Below, one piece after another: positions 14,281 to 14,699 of a DNA stretch of 14,699 nt. The position numbers and the translations under genes were made by a program. Source of the DNA: an uncultured Bacteroidales bacterium (GTDB lineage: Bacteria; Bacteroidota; Bacteroidia; Bacteroidales; UBA932); assembly GCA_946405485.1 (NCBI GenBank), contig CAMJHJ010000031.1, positions 1-14,699 of the forward strand, written 5' to 3'. The notes below the pieces were generated by a model, which was not told the DNA's origin, did not search any database, and saw only the letters and a list, made by a program, of their open reading frames with translations. Every line of letters begins with the position of its first letter. Position 1 is the stretch's first letter.

Positions 14281-14316
14281 CAAAAGTAGCAGGGGAGTGT
14301 CCCATTCTGTGGGACA
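14281..14316 (-). promoter_or_regulatory. mcrB operon promoter with perfect operator
   Basis: The -7 box TACTTTTG (14281-14288) is followed upstream by nine bases and the perfect dyad TGTCCCA, TTCTG, TGGGACA (14298-14316). A further G/C pair extends each arm to 8 bp. The leader to the ATG is about 60 bases. The site starts six bases after the HsdR stop. It might double as a hairpin at the end of the hsdR message, but no U-run follows it. Confidence 0.83.
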
Positions 14317-14322
14317 CGGCCT

Positions 14323-14699
14323 TTATTCGTCATAAATGTAGTCTGAAGGATCCACATCCGCCCACTGCTCACACTGGTGGATGACAGTTTCAAGTGCGGA
14401 CTGCTCTTCCTCAGGCGGATAATGATACTTCTTAAGGAGTCGCTTGACCTTAGAGCGCATTCCAGCACGAGCGGATTCCTTCTTCTGCCAATCGATGGTG
14501 CGATTCTTCCGCAACTCCTCGGTCAATTCCTTGGTCAAGTTCACCAATTCTTCGTTGGTATAGAAATCCTTCACAGCCTGCGGCCTTGTAAGTGCATCGT
14601 AGAAAGCCTTCTCCTCGGCATTCAGTCCAAGACTGTCGGCAACCTGCTCGCTCTGGGCAATTTCCTTGGCCAGTTCCAGCAGTTCCTTGATAACCTCCT
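14323..14699 (-). CDS. hsdR: HsdR, type I restriction endonuclease motor/nuclease subunit (C-terminal 124 residues only)
   Basis: The gene runs off the right edge; only its 3' end is visible, ending at TAA (14323-14325). The visible residues include AEEKAFYDALTRPQAVKDFY, then LTEELRKNRTIDWQKKESAR and MRSKVKRLLKKYHYPPEE. This is the conserved C-terminal helical domain (DUF3387-type) of type I HsdR, which contacts the HsdM/HsdS core. The apparent GTG codon at 14572-14574 is internal and not a start, because the same frame stays open and homologous to the window end. It lies directly upstream of the McrBC operon on the same strand, placing type I and type IV restriction side by side. Confidence 0.9.
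   Translation of the reverse strand, partial: EVIKELLELAKEIAQSEQVADSLGLNAEEKAFYDALTRPQAVKDFYTNEELVNLTKELTEELRKNRTIDWQKKESARAGMRSKVKRLLKKYHYPPEEEQSALETVIHQCEQWADVDPSDYIYDE

Noticed and set aside
9443..14316. Dyads at 9443-9461 and 14298-14316 as terminators of the preceding genes
   Set aside because: Neither is followed by a U-run on the minus strand. The other copies are too imperfect to form stable hairpins, while the 9-bp spacing to the -7 box is kept in all.

Overview
The window looks like a chromosomal segment of a fairly GC-rich member of the Bacteroidales (Bacteroidota). Evidence for this: -7 promoter elements of the form TAnnTTTG, few Shine-Dalgarno sequences, and protein families typical of that group. 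All genes I can support lie on the minus strand. The many long plus-strand reading frames are shadows of GC-rich minus-strand genes.

Layout, left to right, so in reverse transcriptional order. Bases 1-321 hold no gene but contain several inverted repeats. Next come an HdeD/DUF308 membrane protein (322-888) and umuC (1007-2269). A 170-bp gap then carries five 17-19-bp palindromes whose centres lie exactly 23 bp apart, followed by umuD (2439-2858). After that is an ordinary-looking stretch: a DUF4298 protein, a Cys-motif protein, an exported lipoprotein esterase, an HU-family protein, a small Cys-rich protein and a secreted protein of unknown function (to 5904). From about 6045 to the right edge lies a repair/defence cluster: a stand-alone HIRAN protein, a WYL-domain transcription factor, a microbial-type PARG (ADP-ribose hydrolase), a 308-residue protein I do not recognise, a McrBC type IV restriction operon with a third nucleoside 2-deoxyribosyltransferase-like gene, and the C-terminus of a type I restriction subunit HsdR.

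The main discovery is a shared promoter architecture. Five separate transcription units (umuD, HIRAN, PARG-like, the 308-residue protein, mcrB) each have a 19-bp inverted repeat related to TGTCCCA-N5-TGGGACA, placed exactly 9 bp upstream of a TAnnTTTG-type -7 box, with no recognisable -33 element. Invariant spacing in five promoters, with conserved TG...CA arms, suggests one regulator that works through contact with RNA polymerase. The WYL protein encoded inside the cluster is the obvious candidate; its own promoter lacks the site. Fixed spacing to the -10-type box resembles the actinobacterial WYL regulator PafBC, and DriD of Caulobacter is another WYL activator responding to DNA damage. I infer a LexA-independent damage- or phage-responsive regulon that joins translesion synthesis (UmuDC), ADP-ribose removal, a HIRAN DNA-binding protein and McrBC restriction. 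This is a hypothesis built from the sequence and has not been tested.
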